64,000 nucleotides of DNA, taken from Akkermansia sp. Its GTDB lineage: Bacteria > Verrucomicrobiota > Verrucomicrobiia > Verrucomicrobiales > Akkermansiaceae. The notes beneath the pieces are model-generated. The model made no database searches. It was not told where the DNA came from and was given only the letters and a program-made list of their open reading frames with translations. The stretch is from positions 29,299 to 93,298 of the forward strand of contig JAFQGF010000020.1 in assembly GCA_017415555.1 (NCBI GenBank), written 5' to 3'. Each line of letters begins with the position of its first letter. Positions within the stretch are counted from its first letter, which is position 1. The position numbers and the translations under genes are program-made. Below, piece by piece: positions 10,701 to 18,828 of this stretch.

Positions 10701-11419
10701 TCGTATTGTTGCAGGAAGTATTGCCCCTCCGGTGTAGTGGCTGAGGTGGAGGCCAGCATATTCCGAAGGACGGTTCGGCGTTCGATTTCGACATCTTCCG
10801 GCTCCAGTGGTACAATATTGCGTATGCCTATGGTAAGGCTGTTGCCGCGAACAATGCGGTTGAAGAAGCTGTCGAGCGTGGAGAGTGTCAGGCGCGACAT
10901 GGCATTCACCACATCCGCCAGCAGGTGGCGATATGTTGCCGCCGTGAGCCGCGGCAGCTGCAACCTGGCAAAGAGCTCGTCGTCCTCGGCATAAAGAGCC
11001 TCGGGTGTGGTGCCAGCCAGTGCCGCCTGGTGAACAACACAGGCCGAGGCCGGGCAGAGAGCTACGCTGTTACCGGCCGGAACGGCTTTGCCTTCCTTTA
11101 TTGTGAGCCCGGACCAGGTTTCCCACACTCGGGCGGTGATGCCATTGCGCCCCGTCGGCCTGCCTTCGCTGTCTGGCGGGCGGGGACTCCCTTTTTCATT
11201 CAGGTCCAGTGCGCCATCGGAGAGTGCCTTGAGGATGCGATTGCGGAATTCGCCTGCGGCCTTGCGTGTGAAGGTGAGGGCAATCATTTCCTCTGCTTTG
11301 TATCCCAGGGTAAGCAGAGCAACGAAACGCGAGGCAAGCTGATAGGTTTTGCCGGTACCGGCAGAGGCGGAAATGAGATTGCTGGTGACAGCTATGAGTG
11401 GGGGGTGTGGCTGGGACAT
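7781..11419 (-). CDS. addA: AddA/RecB-like UvrD-family helicase-nuclease
   Basis: A 1,212-residue double-strand-break-processing helicase. Walker A is SASAGTGKT at residues 17-25, followed by TFTRKAAGEF (motif Ia). Motif II is LDEFQDTSE near residue 460, GDEKQSIYGFR (motif III) follows, and IMTMHKSKGLEF (motif V) is near 820. YVAATRAKH (motif VI) comes before the C-terminal nuclease. A PD-(D/E)XK nuclease is visible as GTAVHECFEQI and then HIIDFKTNRP near 1140. Length and order match AddA of the AddAB type rather than RecB with RecC and RecD. It starts 6 bases after the stop of the AddB-like gene, so the two are co-transcribed and presumably form the heterodimer that resects DNA ends for RecA loading. 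Confidence 0.88.
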   Translation of the reverse strand: MSQPHPPLIAVTSNLISASAGTGKTYQLASRFVALLTLGYKAEEMIALTFTRKAAGEFRNRILKALSDGALDLNEKGSPRPPDSEGRPTGRNGITARVWETWSGLTIKEGKAVPAGNSVALCPASACVVHQAALAGTTPEALYAEDDELFARLQLPRLTAATYRHLLADVVNAMSRLTLSTLDSFFNRIVRGNSLTIGIRNIVPLEPEDVEIERRTVLRNMLASTSATTPEGQYFLQQYEKLTCGEGKNMMIYLNEQIQKYLTLYRNISSPQAWGNAETFTLESDITCDSISPEQWENYSNELNMLLLELIESNSKLAEKAKKAIPTLIKNLRDGKFSFLHKHVSATSANSGSAYNKFVEVPKSNEAEQLLATRMEDIVNEVRNIYMQAIINKTRSLFYILNSYATAYLRHMRSTGKVGFDDIAMFAYHLMKKGGDAEHRDYAANRITYNLDASYKHWMLDEFQDTSEMQFATLAPVLNEIAQSERHEETRAAERSIFVVGDEKQSIYGFRTGETEVFHKLQTETPWKEVLHPSGLEKSYRSSPEIMGENGFINKMFTALDEVENSIIREDNETLSIIGSEERLSHDARLRNTFSHHRSATSKAGYVRITAVPQEENNEDTRYAFYDSIAELLDKELTDDNGAPSHGMSIAILTRNNNEAEEIEERLKEKLPRLPLARLGDDKIAATSQLGELLLSFFLWMQHPDDVYRASLVKASPMGKLFISPSRPYPAAEKSLEYRQAEFRATHEYWLQQLENRGYAAVVHDLLDCFPTEPCNLRRGRTAHIWLTEAHAFDCSGGPIDEWLSRIGKAGTAAAASSRYVQIMTMHKSKGLEFDAVILPYISADAEDELSELGYFSKKDVYGEVEALLLNPGGREKRDAWKEVFEPLCAAKRQHARREAYNLLYVAATRAKHANYIFCNGASLIDEKQNNTSVKHWKGAARSTFGLLRRMLLHPPFDKQVEADTLVSSINSPLILWQSGNERWFEDASFALPGEQQEPASPLPSLPKVTRHRRRHVTPSTLAHCEDKRPPAHGSPAAGSAPENAGSDFGTAVHECFEQIIWLGEKRPDWLDTPVLPQQRTVAAALQQADVAALFTHAPGLEVYNEQTIEAISPANEWVSGSIDRLILTSDSSGKVTAAHIIDFKTNRPTPKEGFSSFYEWLLAHYAPQLSQYRTLIAAAFELPPQEVRCSLISCPGDGTPARVLTYEDGML

Positions 11420-11425
11420 GGAGAA

Positions 11426-14400
11426 TTAGGGCTGGGGTGTTTTGTTCAGTTCGGGTAGGGCAAAGATTTCTCGCGGATCCGCCGATGGGGCGAGCCCCCC
11501 GTACTGGGCAAAGGGCTTCTTTTTGAGCTCCAGCGAGGCCGCAGAATACAGGCAAAGCCCGTTGCGAATGAGTTTTACGGCAGAGCGTACCGTTTTGATG
11601 GCCGATTCGTAATGCTCCATGGTATTCTCCGGGAAAAAGAAGTATGTGCGGGGTTCTTTGGCTTTGTCCCGGTTCATCAGGCTGTGGTAAGCAACCAACT
11701 GTGTCTTAGTTGCCAGGCTGCAGTAACCCATTTCCGGCAGCGTGTTGTCGAGCAGGGGGGCTTCCCCGGGTGTGTTGCTGAGGTGTTCCTGCACTTCCGG
11801 ACACAGGGTAAAATGCTGCTCTCGGAGCAGGGAGCGGAAGTCTGCCGTTGTCAACTGTTGCAGGGCATAGGTGTAGAGTGGTAGCTGTACGTTGCGCCAG
11901 CGGTATTGCCGTTGCGTTTTTTTGCTTCTGGCTGTGCAAAGCGGGAAGTCTGCTTGTTCTGCGCTGTTCATGAAGCGGTAAAACAGGGAATCTTCACCTC
12001 CCGGTACTTCTTCGTAGTGGATTTTACGAGGCTCCTTGGGCTCCATCGAGGTTTTGTAATCCAGCACACGCCATTCGTTTGTCCGGCTGTTGTAGTCCAC
12101 TCGGTCAATCGTCATGTCGAAGCCGACGAGCTCGCCGCTGTTGTCATCGTTCAGCCCCATTTGCGGGGTGACTTTAAGCTCTCGGGCTGCATTGCACCAG
12201 CCATCAAAAAGCTCATCCACATGCAGGTGGACAAACTGAGCAAGCGTTCGTTTCATCATGCTGTGCCTGGCTTGCATGGGTAGGGTGAAAACGCCTTCAT
12301 CGGCGTACGCAGTGGCGAGGAGAGAGTCGGCCAGTTCCCAAGCTCGTCGGGTGACGCTCTCTTCATATTGTCCCCTGTTCAGCGCCTGGGGACAACGCTC
12401 CTGCAGTACAGAGAGAGAGGGAAATTCGGCCACCAATCTGTCGAGCACGGCATGCATGCCGGTGCCGTATTCGGCGGATTCCGGCTCCATTTTGTTGTCT
12501 ACATGGTTGGCTGATGGGTCGATTTTCAACGCATTTTTAATCCAGAATGTGAGCGGGCACTCCAGAAAGACAGCAAGGGTGGAAGGGGAGTAGCGGCGCT
12601 CCGCAATTTGTCCTGTACCGGGGGCAAAGGGGTTGCTTTCGCCCTCTCGCAGAATGTCGCTTACGGATTCCATGTGCCCGGGGGCGATTTTTGCTTTCCC
12701 GTGTGAGGGTACTGTGGCTCTGAGGGGGCAGATTTCCGGCTCCGGGGGCAGTTTGACACGCGTATTGTCAGCAAAGAGGTAATGCGCGCGCCTGGCCAGC
12801 GTCATCAGCCCCTCGGCATCCTGTCCACAGCGCAGCAGCAGGGGGGAGGCAGAGAGGGGGGCTCCGTCTGCGGATTGACGAGCCATGACAAAATGCACAT
12901 CACCCGGGGCACGGCTGTGCAGTAGAGCGGTGAGGAGGAAGGCATCGCGAGCTTCGCGGTGGCGAGTATGCTGCAGCCCCAGTTCTTCGCAGAGAGATTC
13001 GGGTAGTAATTCTTCTTTTGCCAGGGGTTCCGGTATGCATCCATCATGCATAGCGTTGATGATGAGACGTTGCCCTCGGCAGAAAGTCAGTTCCTTCCAG
13101 CCGGGTACATCCAGTTCTGTATCCTCGCGTCGGGTCTCGGGTAGCGCACCGGCGGCGAGGTTGTCTACACGGAGTTGCAGGTATTCGAGTGCCAGCAGGG
13201 GTCTGCCGAGGAGGTTGAGGCCGCGATTCGGCGCTTCGGCGAGCATTTGCAGGGGCTGAGTGATTTTGCGGATGGCATCCGGCATGTCAGACTCATTTTG
13301 CAGGCGTTGCATTTGGGCTGCAAGACCGTTGAGGGTGTGCAGAGAGAGCATGCTGCCGCAGCAGTTCTGAACGAGAGTGGCTGCCTGGAGGGCGTAGCGA
13401 TAGTAGGCAGATTTGCGCTCGTTGAGGAGTTTATGCTGTGTGGTGTTTTCCCTGCGCGATATGGGAAGCGAGTTCTGTGGGTTGAGCAGGTAGAGCAGGC
13501 GCGATACGGAGCCGGGCAGGAAACTTTGCAACAGGGCTTCCAGGTGCGGCACAAATCCCTGTACAACTTCTTCCCTGTCATCGGGGGCCGGTAACATGCG
13601 CTGGAACGCCCTGTTGCGGAGCAGGGCACAGAAGGCATCCGGCTGTGATTGGTTGTTGTGGATGATTTTGCCGCTTGCTTCATCATAGATTGGGTGCTTG
13701 CCGAATGTTCTGCATGCGGCTGCTAGGCGTCCGTACATGTGAGCCGCATCCATGGTAAGCAGAGAGCGCCCTTCCGGCAGGTTTAGCACCCAGTCCTCTC
13801 CTCCGGCCAGGCGGAAAGCAGCATGCAGGCGGGGAGTAAAGGCGGTATCGCAGCAGGATATAAGAACCTCCTGCGCAAGATTGGGGGCGGGGTTGTGGGG
13901 ATTTTCCACGACTTCGTGCACCAGTCGTACACATTCAGCCGCTGCAGCATCTCCATCGTCCGTCAAATGCAGGGTGGAGGCGTTGTTGTTCACTTTGCCG
14001 TCCTCCTCATACACCAGGGCATTGGGGATATCTATCTTTCTGGTGCTCCAGGCGGCAGGCAGTGGTTGTCCCCAGGTATCAAAGTTCTGGCGTTCTGTAG
14101 CCGGGGCATTAACCCAGATTTGCACCCGCACATTCCTGCTCTGCAGGTAAATCTGCAATTGGCGGGATAATTCGGGCACGCAGGCCACTATCAGCAGCGA
14201 GCCGTTTGTCCGGTTGTTGTCGGGTGCCAGCGCTAGCGCCCGGGCTTCTTCCTGTGGGCAGAGGTTGTGCCGGCGCAGGGTGTTATCCACTGCTGCAAAA
14301 AGTTCACCCATTTCCTGCCATTTGCTTTGTTCCTCCGTAAGCACACGCTGAGCTGATTTGTTAGCGGTTTTTCCGCTGCGTTGTCGGAGATGTCCTGTTA

Positions 14401-14839
14401 TTCTTTCCGGGGAGCAATTTTCTTTTTCCAGCCTTAAGCGCAGGCGTTGCAGGTGCAGAACCGTATCCAGCAGCCATCGTTCGTTCTCAAAGATATCCCT
14501 GTGCGGTAAGAGATTGCGGAAGGCGTCTTTTTCTGCAACTTCCAGCCAGGCTGCCAATGTTTCTTCGTCGGTTGCTACATTGTTACCCTCGCAGGGAATA
14601 AGTTGCCCGGCCAGTGTGAGGCGTGGCATGAGGATGGGCTTACCCGCTCGCTCTGCCATATATTCCCGCAGGCGGCGGCCGCTTTCTGCCGTAGGCACTA
14701 CTACTGTGGCTCTGCGAAAGTCGACAGGGTTCGTTTCATTCAGCTCCAGCAGCTTGTCCGCTACCAGCTCAATGGCCGGGGCATGCCAGCCGAGAAAGTG
14801 TAAGGAGGGGGCGCTCATGTCTGCCCTGCACTCTAGCAT
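11426..14839 (-). CDS. addB: AddB-like PD-(D/E)XK nuclease/inactive helicase subunit
   Basis: A protein of about 1,137 residues that partners the AddA-like gene immediately downstream. The N-terminal part (HFLGWHAPAIELVADKLLEL, VVVPTAESGRRLREYM) has the layout of AddB and of the Bacteroidetes PD-(D/E)XK family, in which the helicase domain lacks a usable Walker A; I see no GxGKT. Near residue 680-730 a degenerate UvrD-like stretch (VHFVMARQSADG) appears. The nuclease motif RVLDYKTSMEP lies near residue 920, preceded by GTGMHAVLDRL. The start at 14839 has GGGAG 5 bases upstream; an internal ATG at 14818 (MSAPSLHF) is the alternative. A terminator for the upstream lyase gene overlaps its 5' flank. 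Confidence 0.85.
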   Translation of the reverse strand: MLECRADMSAPSLHFLGWHAPAIELVADKLLELNETNPVDFRRATVVVPTAESGRRLREYMAERAGKPILMPRLTLAGQLIPCEGNNVATDEETLAAWLEVAEKDAFRNLLPHRDIFENERWLLDTVLHLQRLRLRLEKENCSPERITGHLRQRSGKTANKSAQRVLTEEQSKWQEMGELFAAVDNTLRRHNLCPQEEARALALAPDNNRTNGSLLIVACVPELSRQLQIYLQSRNVRVQIWVNAPATERQNFDTWGQPLPAAWSTRKIDIPNALVYEEDGKVNNNASTLHLTDDGDAAAAECVRLVHEVVENPHNPAPNLAQEVLISCCDTAFTPRLHAAFRLAGGEDWVLNLPEGRSLLTMDAAHMYGRLAAACRTFGKHPIYDEASGKIIHNNQSQPDAFCALLRNRAFQRMLPAPDDREEVVQGFVPHLEALLQSFLPGSVSRLLYLLNPQNSLPISRRENTTQHKLLNERKSAYYRYALQAATLVQNCCGSMLSLHTLNGLAAQMQRLQNESDMPDAIRKITQPLQMLAEAPNRGLNLLGRPLLALEYLQLRVDNLAAGALPETRREDTELDVPGWKELTFCRGQRLIINAMHDGCIPEPLAKEELLPESLCEELGLQHTRHREARDAFLLTALLHSRAPGDVHFVMARQSADGAPLSASPLLLRCGQDAEGLMTLARRAHYLFADNTRVKLPPEPEICPLRATVPSHGKAKIAPGHMESVSDILREGESNPFAPGTGQIAERRYSPSTLAVFLECPLTFWIKNALKIDPSANHVDNKMEPESAEYGTGMHAVLDRLVAEFPSLSVLQERCPQALNRGQYEESVTRRAWELADSLLATAYADEGVFTLPMQARHSMMKRTLAQFVHLHVDELFDGWCNAARELKVTPQMGLNDDNSGELVGFDMTIDRVDYNSRTNEWRVLDYKTSMEPKEPRKIHYEEVPGGEDSLFYRFMNSAEQADFPLCTARSKKTQRQYRWRNVQLPLYTYALQQLTTADFRSLLREQHFTLCPEVQEHLSNTPGEAPLLDNTLPEMGYCSLATKTQLVAYHSLMNRDKAKEPRTYFFFPENTMEHYESAIKTVRSAVKLIRNGLCLYSAASLELKKKPFAQYGGLAPSADPREIFALPELNKTPQP

Positions 14840-14861
14840 ATTTTCTCCCGCCCGACAAGCC

Positions 14862-14891
14862 AAAAGCCGCGGTGCCCGAAAGCACCGCGGC
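14862..14891 (-). terminator. Terminator of the tryptophanase-family gene
   Basis: GCCGCGGTGC and GCACCGCGGC form a 10-bp perfect stem with a 6-base loop (14866-14891). On the minus strand it is followed by TTTTG. It lies about 30 bases after the stop at 14921. Confidence 0.75.
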
Positions 14892-14920
14892 GAAAAAAAG
14901 AGTAAGTATTTACCGGCTCT

Positions 14921-16372
14921 TTACAGGCTGTCGCCGAAGTCTTCGCGGAACTTGGCTGCCAGCTTCTCCTGCCAGTCGCTCAGCGGCTGCAGGCGGCCGA
15001 AGAAGAAACGCAGCACCTCCGGCTCTTCCACCCACTTGAGGCCACCAATGAGCTCACGATTGTCGTACAACCACTTCACGCGGTCGGCGCAGTATTTCAC
15101 CTGGGAGAGGGTGAACACGCGGCGCGGGCAGGCCAGACGCACCAGCTCCAGCTCGGCGTAGTTCTCGGAGCCATCGGGGTTACGCTGCTCGGAGAGGGAG
15201 CCGCGCTCCATGCCGCGGATGCCGCCGGCAATGTACAGAGCTGTGGCCAGGGCTCCGGCGGGGTACTGCTCGTGCGGGATATTGGGCAGGAACTCGCTGG
15301 CATTGATGTGGGCACCCAGACCACCGGCGGGCTTCACCATGGGTACGCCGTAGTCGGAGAGCTCCTTCACCAGGTACTCGATGAAGATGGGGCCCTGGTT
15401 GATGATTTCCTCGTCCAGCGTCTCCATAAGACCCACGGCCATGGCCTCCATGGCTCGCACCTCCATGCCGCCATAGGTCAGGAAGCCTTCGTACAGGGGA
15501 ATGAAGGCCTTCATCTTAAGGATGAGGCTTTCGTTGTTGGAGATGATGGCTCCGCCGCGGGCGAAGCCCAGCTTGCGGCTGGAGAAGTAGATGAGATCCA
15601 TCGCATCGGCCAGCTTGCGGATAATCTGAGCCACGCTCAGTTCTTTGGCGGCAGCCTCGCGGGTCTTGATGAAGTAGAGGTTGTCCTGCAGCAGGGAGGC
15701 GTCCAGCACAGTCATCACGCCGTATTCCTTACAGACAGCTGCCACCTCCAGCATGTTTTCCATGGAGAGGGGCTGACCACCGATGAGGTTGGTGCCGGCC
15801 TCAATACGTACAAAGGGAACGTGCTCCGGGCCTACCTCCTCGATGAGGGCGCGCAGGCGGGGAATGTCGAAGTTACCCTTGAAGGGGTAGTCCAGATTCG
15901 GGTCGAGCCCCTCGGGGATGATGAGCTCTTCCACGCGTCCCCCCTTGCGGGTGATGTGCGCTTTGGTGGTAGTGAAGTGGAAGTTCATGGGCACTACGTC
16001 GCCTTCTTTCACGAAGGTTTCGGCCAGGATGTTCTCGCAGGCTCGACCCTGGTGGGCTGGCAGGAAGTACTTGGTACCGAACACGTGCTCGATGACGCGG
16101 GAGAGGCGGTTGAAGGTCTCGGAGCCGGCATAGGAGTCGTCAGCCTGCATGGAGGCGGCTACCTGGTTGTCGCTCATGGCGTTCACGCCGGAGTCGGTGA
16201 GCATATCCATGAACACATCCTTATTCTGTAGCAGGAAGGTGTTGTTGCCAGCCTGCTTCAGCAGCTCTACTCGCTGCTCGACGGGGGGCAGAAACAGTTT
16301 CTGCACAACGCGTACCTTGTGCATTTCCAAAGGAACTTGGTGTTCTTCTTTGTAAAACTTGACGACGGACAT
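14921..16372 (-). CDS. tnaA: Tryptophanase/tyrosine phenol-lyase family beta-eliminating lyase
   Basis: A PLP-dependent lyase of 483 residues, full length for the family, whose known members split tryptophan or tyrosine to indole or phenol plus pyruvate and ammonia. Recognisable blocks are TFLLQNKDVFMDMLTDSG, DDSYAGSETF (the conserved Tyr), PAHQGRACEN, FHFTTTKAH, IGGQPLSMEN and CPRRVFT (the Arg that binds the substrate carboxylate). The PLP lysine is probably K267 in FSSRKLGF, where TnaA has SAKKD. The PLP-ring aspartate block reads LDASLLQDN (D224), whereas TnaA and TPL have D-S/A-x-R; the Arg is replaced by Leu. I therefore trust the family more than the substrate, and the gene symbol is provisional. 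The start at 16372 fits the N-terminus; an upstream in-frame extension overlaps the promoter. It is monocistronic. Confidence 0.8.
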   Translation of the reverse strand: MSVVKFYKEEHQVPLEMHKVRVVQKLFLPPVEQRVELLKQAGNNTFLLQNKDVFMDMLTDSGVNAMSDNQVAASMQADDSYAGSETFNRLSRVIEHVFGTKYFLPAHQGRACENILAETFVKEGDVVPMNFHFTTTKAHITRKGGRVEELIIPEGLDPNLDYPFKGNFDIPRLRALIEEVGPEHVPFVRIEAGTNLIGGQPLSMENMLEVAAVCKEYGVMTVLDASLLQDNLYFIKTREAAAKELSVAQIIRKLADAMDLIYFSSRKLGFARGGAIISNNESLILKMKAFIPLYEGFLTYGGMEVRAMEAMAVGLMETLDEEIINQGPIFIEYLVKELSDYGVPMVKPAGGLGAHINASEFLPNIPHEQYPAGALATALYIAGGIRGMERGSLSEQRNPDGSENYAELELVRLACPRRVFTLSQVKYCADRVKWLYDNRELIGGLKWVEEPEVLRFFFGRLQPLSDWQEKLAAKFREDFGDSL

Positions 16373-16424
16373 AATGATAAAACGGTGTATTGAGTTGATA
16401 CGCGCTTGAACAACGCGTGGGGCG

Positions 16425-16453
16425 ATACTAGCACGTTGAATTTTCCATGTCAA
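16425..16453 (-). promoter_or_regulatory. Sigma70-type promoter of the lyase gene
   Basis: On the minus strand TTGACA (16453-16448) and TAGTAT (16430-16425) are separated by exactly 17 bp, about 52 bases before the start at 16372. Confidence 0.75.
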
Positions 16454-16491
16454 ACACTTTTCAAGGCATTATGGCGTTTTGCGCTTGCAAT

Positions 16492-16508
16492 GTCATACCT
16501 ATTATGAC
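16492..16508. promoter_or_regulatory. Perfect inverted repeat upstream of an unknown operon
   Basis: GTCATA-CCTAT-TATGAC is a 6-bp perfect dyad with a 5-base spacer. It ends 11 bases before the ATG at 16520 and overlaps a possible TATTAT -10 box. It could be an operator for the three-gene cluster; chance is possible. Confidence 0.35.
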
Positions 16509-16519
16509 AGAATGGCCTC

Positions 16520-17293
16520 ATGCCCCTTTATACACTCAGCGACCCATACCATGACTTTGATTCCGAAGAGGAGCGTTCATGGCTGGATGCCATCACGGCC
16601 AAGCAGGGGCGGAGTATCACGGAGAGTGACCTTCACTGGGTGTTCCAGGGCTATCTGCCCGCCGGTACATACGCGGAGTGTTGTAGCTACCTGCGCCCGC
16701 TGTATGATTTTCTGCATGCTCATAACTCATACCACGACCTCTGGGAGAATCTGGTAGAAGTCTGGGTGCCCATGCACATGAAAGAGCTCCAGGCAGACGG
16801 CACGCTGGGTGCGGTGCTGGGTGAAATCTGCTCCATCTACGAGGAAAAGCTGGAGCTCTACCTGCGCGGCGAGATGTGCATGGAATACATGAGGCTGATG
16901 ACCATCTCATATTTATACTGCGGGCCGTTGGCAGACAGGCATGAGACCCTGATAGCCCGTCTGGTGCAGTCTCTGCATGGGCGAATGTTGCTGCTGAGTA
17001 TATGCTCGCACGATAATGTCTGCCGGCCGGATAACCTGGGCATTTTTGAGTCGAATCTGGCGGCTCATTGTGCATACTTTCGCAAGCCGGAAGAGGTGGC
17101 CGCTCTCATCCGCAAGGCGCAGGGGTATACGGACATACGTTCCTATCTCGCGCAGCTGGCAGATGAGCTGCTGGAGGTGGCAGAGACTAAGACTGTGCCT
17201 GAGGAAATGCTGGCGGCTTGGGACGAACTACTGACTTCGGTGGATGCTGCAACTATGCATCTGCCAGGGGGACCACTTTACGCGGAAGATTGA
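16520..17293 (+). CDS. Hypothetical cytoplasmic protein
   Basis: A 257-residue acidic protein with no signal peptide or membrane segment; I do not recognise the family. It is mostly helical, with many Leu, Glu and Tyr residues and several scattered Cys. The N-terminus (MPLYTLSDPYHDFDSEEERSWLD) is acidic. It opens a cluster of three same-strand genes; the next start is 1 base after its stop. The downstream partner encodes another unknown soluble protein and then a membrane protein. Because the three are tightly spaced they are probably co-expressed; no function is proposed. Confidence 0.68.
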   Translation: MPLYTLSDPYHDFDSEEERSWLDAITAKQGRSITESDLHWVFQGYLPAGTYAECCSYLRPLYDFLHAHNSYHDLWENLVEVWVPMHMKELQADGTLGAVLGEICSIYEEKLELYLRGEMCMEYMRLMTISYLYCGPLADRHETLIARLVQSLHGRMLLLSICSHDNVCRPDNLGIFESNLAAHCAYFRKPEEVAALIRKAQGYTDIRSYLAQLADELLEVAETKTVPEEMLAAWDELLTSVDAATMHLPGGPLYAED

Positions 17294-17294
17294 T

Positions 17295-18098
17295 ATGAAA
17301 AGGCCTCGTTCACAGAAACCCTCATTTGACCGGATGAAACACCGCTTGGCTATGTGCCGGGAAGTGCCGGTGGAGCAACAGGCTGCATTTTACTACGGCT
17401 CCGGGATGGAGCAGTCTGCTTTTCTGGCTGCTGTGACCGCAGGGGAGAAAGAGGCGGTGGCTCTGGCTCTGGATGTACTGGCGGCTGGTCTGTGGCTGCG
17501 CCCGAGGGACAGAGCCCTTTTCGGCAGTCGCATGCGGGAGGCCTTGTACACAGCCTGTAAGGCGGGCAAGCTGCAGCCGCAGCACAGAAAAGCCTTCGAG
17601 GGGCAGGAGTATTTAATCTGCAACAATTTGTTGATTGCTGCCCGTCACTCTGTGCCGGGGGCTGCACAGCAACGGGCTTCGCGTCGCTTGCTCTCGCAGC
17701 AGGCAATCATGCACCGTACATTCGGCGCGGCGCCCGATGATGTCTGTATAGACGAGTGGCCCCCCGTGGTTGCTCCTGTTAAGTTGCTTCGTAAGGCGGT
17801 GCAGCGTGGTTGGTTCTTCCGGGAGCAGGCCGAACAGATGGCAATCTCTTCTACGGAAGCGCTCATGAGTATCTTGCATGCAGCCGGGGAGGTGTTGCCC
17901 GCTTTTCGCAGGGGGATATCAGCTACTCAAGCGGCTGATACGCTGTGTTATTTTTTCTGCGAGCGCGCCGATGACGAAGCCGTGTGGCTGGTGGCTCCCT
18001 GGCGGGAACTGGATGACCTTTGTGGTGTGATTCTGGTAGCAGATGGTTCTTTCTGTTATGTAGTAGATGATTGGGGGGATATTTATGGCTGTTGTTAA
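17295..18098 (+). CDS. Hypothetical protein
   Basis: A 267-residue protein of unknown function. The start at 17295 has GGAAG about 6 bases upstream and follows the preceding stop by 1 base; an in-frame ATG at 17244 would overlap the upstream gene and is less likely. The first half is Ala/Leu-rich and helical (EKEAVALALDVLAAGLWLRPRDRALF). The C-terminal 60 residues contain CYFFCERADDEAVWLVAPWRELDDLCGVILVADGS in outline, an alternating strand pattern ending YGCC. There is no signal peptide. Its end overlaps the start of the next gene by 14 bases, which suggests translational coupling. Confidence 0.66.
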   Translation: MKRPRSQKPSFDRMKHRLAMCREVPVEQQAAFYYGSGMEQSAFLAAVTAGEKEAVALALDVLAAGLWLRPRDRALFGSRMREALYTACKAGKLQPQHRKAFEGQEYLICNNLLIAARHSVPGAAQQRASRRLLSQQAIMHRTFGAAPDDVCIDEWPPVVAPVKLLRKAVQRGWFFREQAEQMAISSTEALMSILHAAGEVLPAFRRGISATQAADTLCYFFCERADDEAVWLVAPWRELDDLCGVILVADGSFCYVVDDWGDIYGCC

Positions 18099-18714
18099 AA
18101 GAACTGGGTGGAAGTGGTGTTTGTTCATCTTCTGGCTGCTGCTGGTGGCCGGGTTGCCTGTATACTATCTGCGCCCGGATTTTGACTGGCATTATGCCGG
18201 TTGGGGTACCCCGGAGACACTGCTCAGGAGCTATCGCTGTGTGGATGATGAGCTAGTGGCAGAGGAGGGGCGGTATACGCGCATCTTCATCGTGCAGCCC
18301 TCGGCAGAAAACATGCTGCGCATGGGGTATCAGGCAGAGCCCGCGTATAATACCTCGCCGGATACGCGCCTTCTGTCGCACCTGCGGGATAATGCTCTGT
18401 CCGGTCCCTACCACGCCTGGTACTGGCCGCATGCTACAGGTGTGGAGTTTGTGCTTTGTGGCAATGGACAGCTACTGGTGCGCGACCCTAACCGCAACAA
18501 GGGAGGCCTCCTCTCTTCCCGCATGGATGGGCTTCTGTCCTCGCGCACGAGCTTATCTGAAAACCTGGAAAAATGGCCGATGCAAGTAGTTTCCTGCTAC
18601 TATTGGGCCATGCTGAGCGTTGCTACCCTCCTCCTGACACCCTTTGTGATTTTGGTATGCGGGATAGTGTATGTCCTTTATCGTTCCTTGAAAGGTTTCC
18701 GGACGGGCCGATGA
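18085..18714 (+). CDS. Hypothetical membrane protein with two terminal TM segments
   Basis: A 209-residue protein. One membrane helix lies near the N-terminus (CLFIFWLLLVAGLPVYYL) and another near the C-terminus (MLSVATLLLTPFVILVCGIVYVLY). Between them are about 140 residues expected outside the cytoplasm, containing Tyr/Trp-rich stretches. The start at 18085 is preceded by a GGGGGG tract and sits inside the end of the upstream gene. I see no known domain. The three-gene cluster of two soluble proteins and one membrane protein could form one unit, which is inference from spacing. Confidence 0.66.
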   Translation: MAVVKRTGWKWCLFIFWLLLVAGLPVYYLRPDFDWHYAGWGTPETLLRSYRCVDDELVAEEGRYTRIFIVQPSAENMLRMGYQAEPAYNTSPDTRLLSHLRDNALSGPYHAWYWPHATGVEFVLCGNGQLLVRDPNRNKGGLLSSRMDGLLSSRTSLSENLEKWPMQVVSCYYWAMLSVATLLLTPFVILVCGIVYVLYRSLKGFRTGR

Positions 18715-18763
18715 GGCCGCTCACTTTCTGTGGGCAATCCCCCGACAATCTGCCTTTACCATC

Positions 18764-18786
18764 TGAAAAATGAGGGCCTGGCCCTC
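18764..18786 (-). terminator. Terminator of the ESS-type transporter gene
   Basis: On the minus strand GAGGGC-CAG-GCCCTC is followed by ATTTTT, 43 bases after the stop at 18829. It lies in the 115-base convergent gap with the unknown membrane protein gene. Confidence 0.6.
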
Positions 18787-18828
18787 CCGGCGGCTCGCGA
18801 TATGCTGCGAGCTCTTGTTCGGAACCCT

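Noticed and set aside
14869..16372. A TnaC-like leader peptide for the tryptophanase-family gene
   Set aside because: The leader of about 50 bases has no open frame with Trp codons and no room for a Rho-type attenuator.
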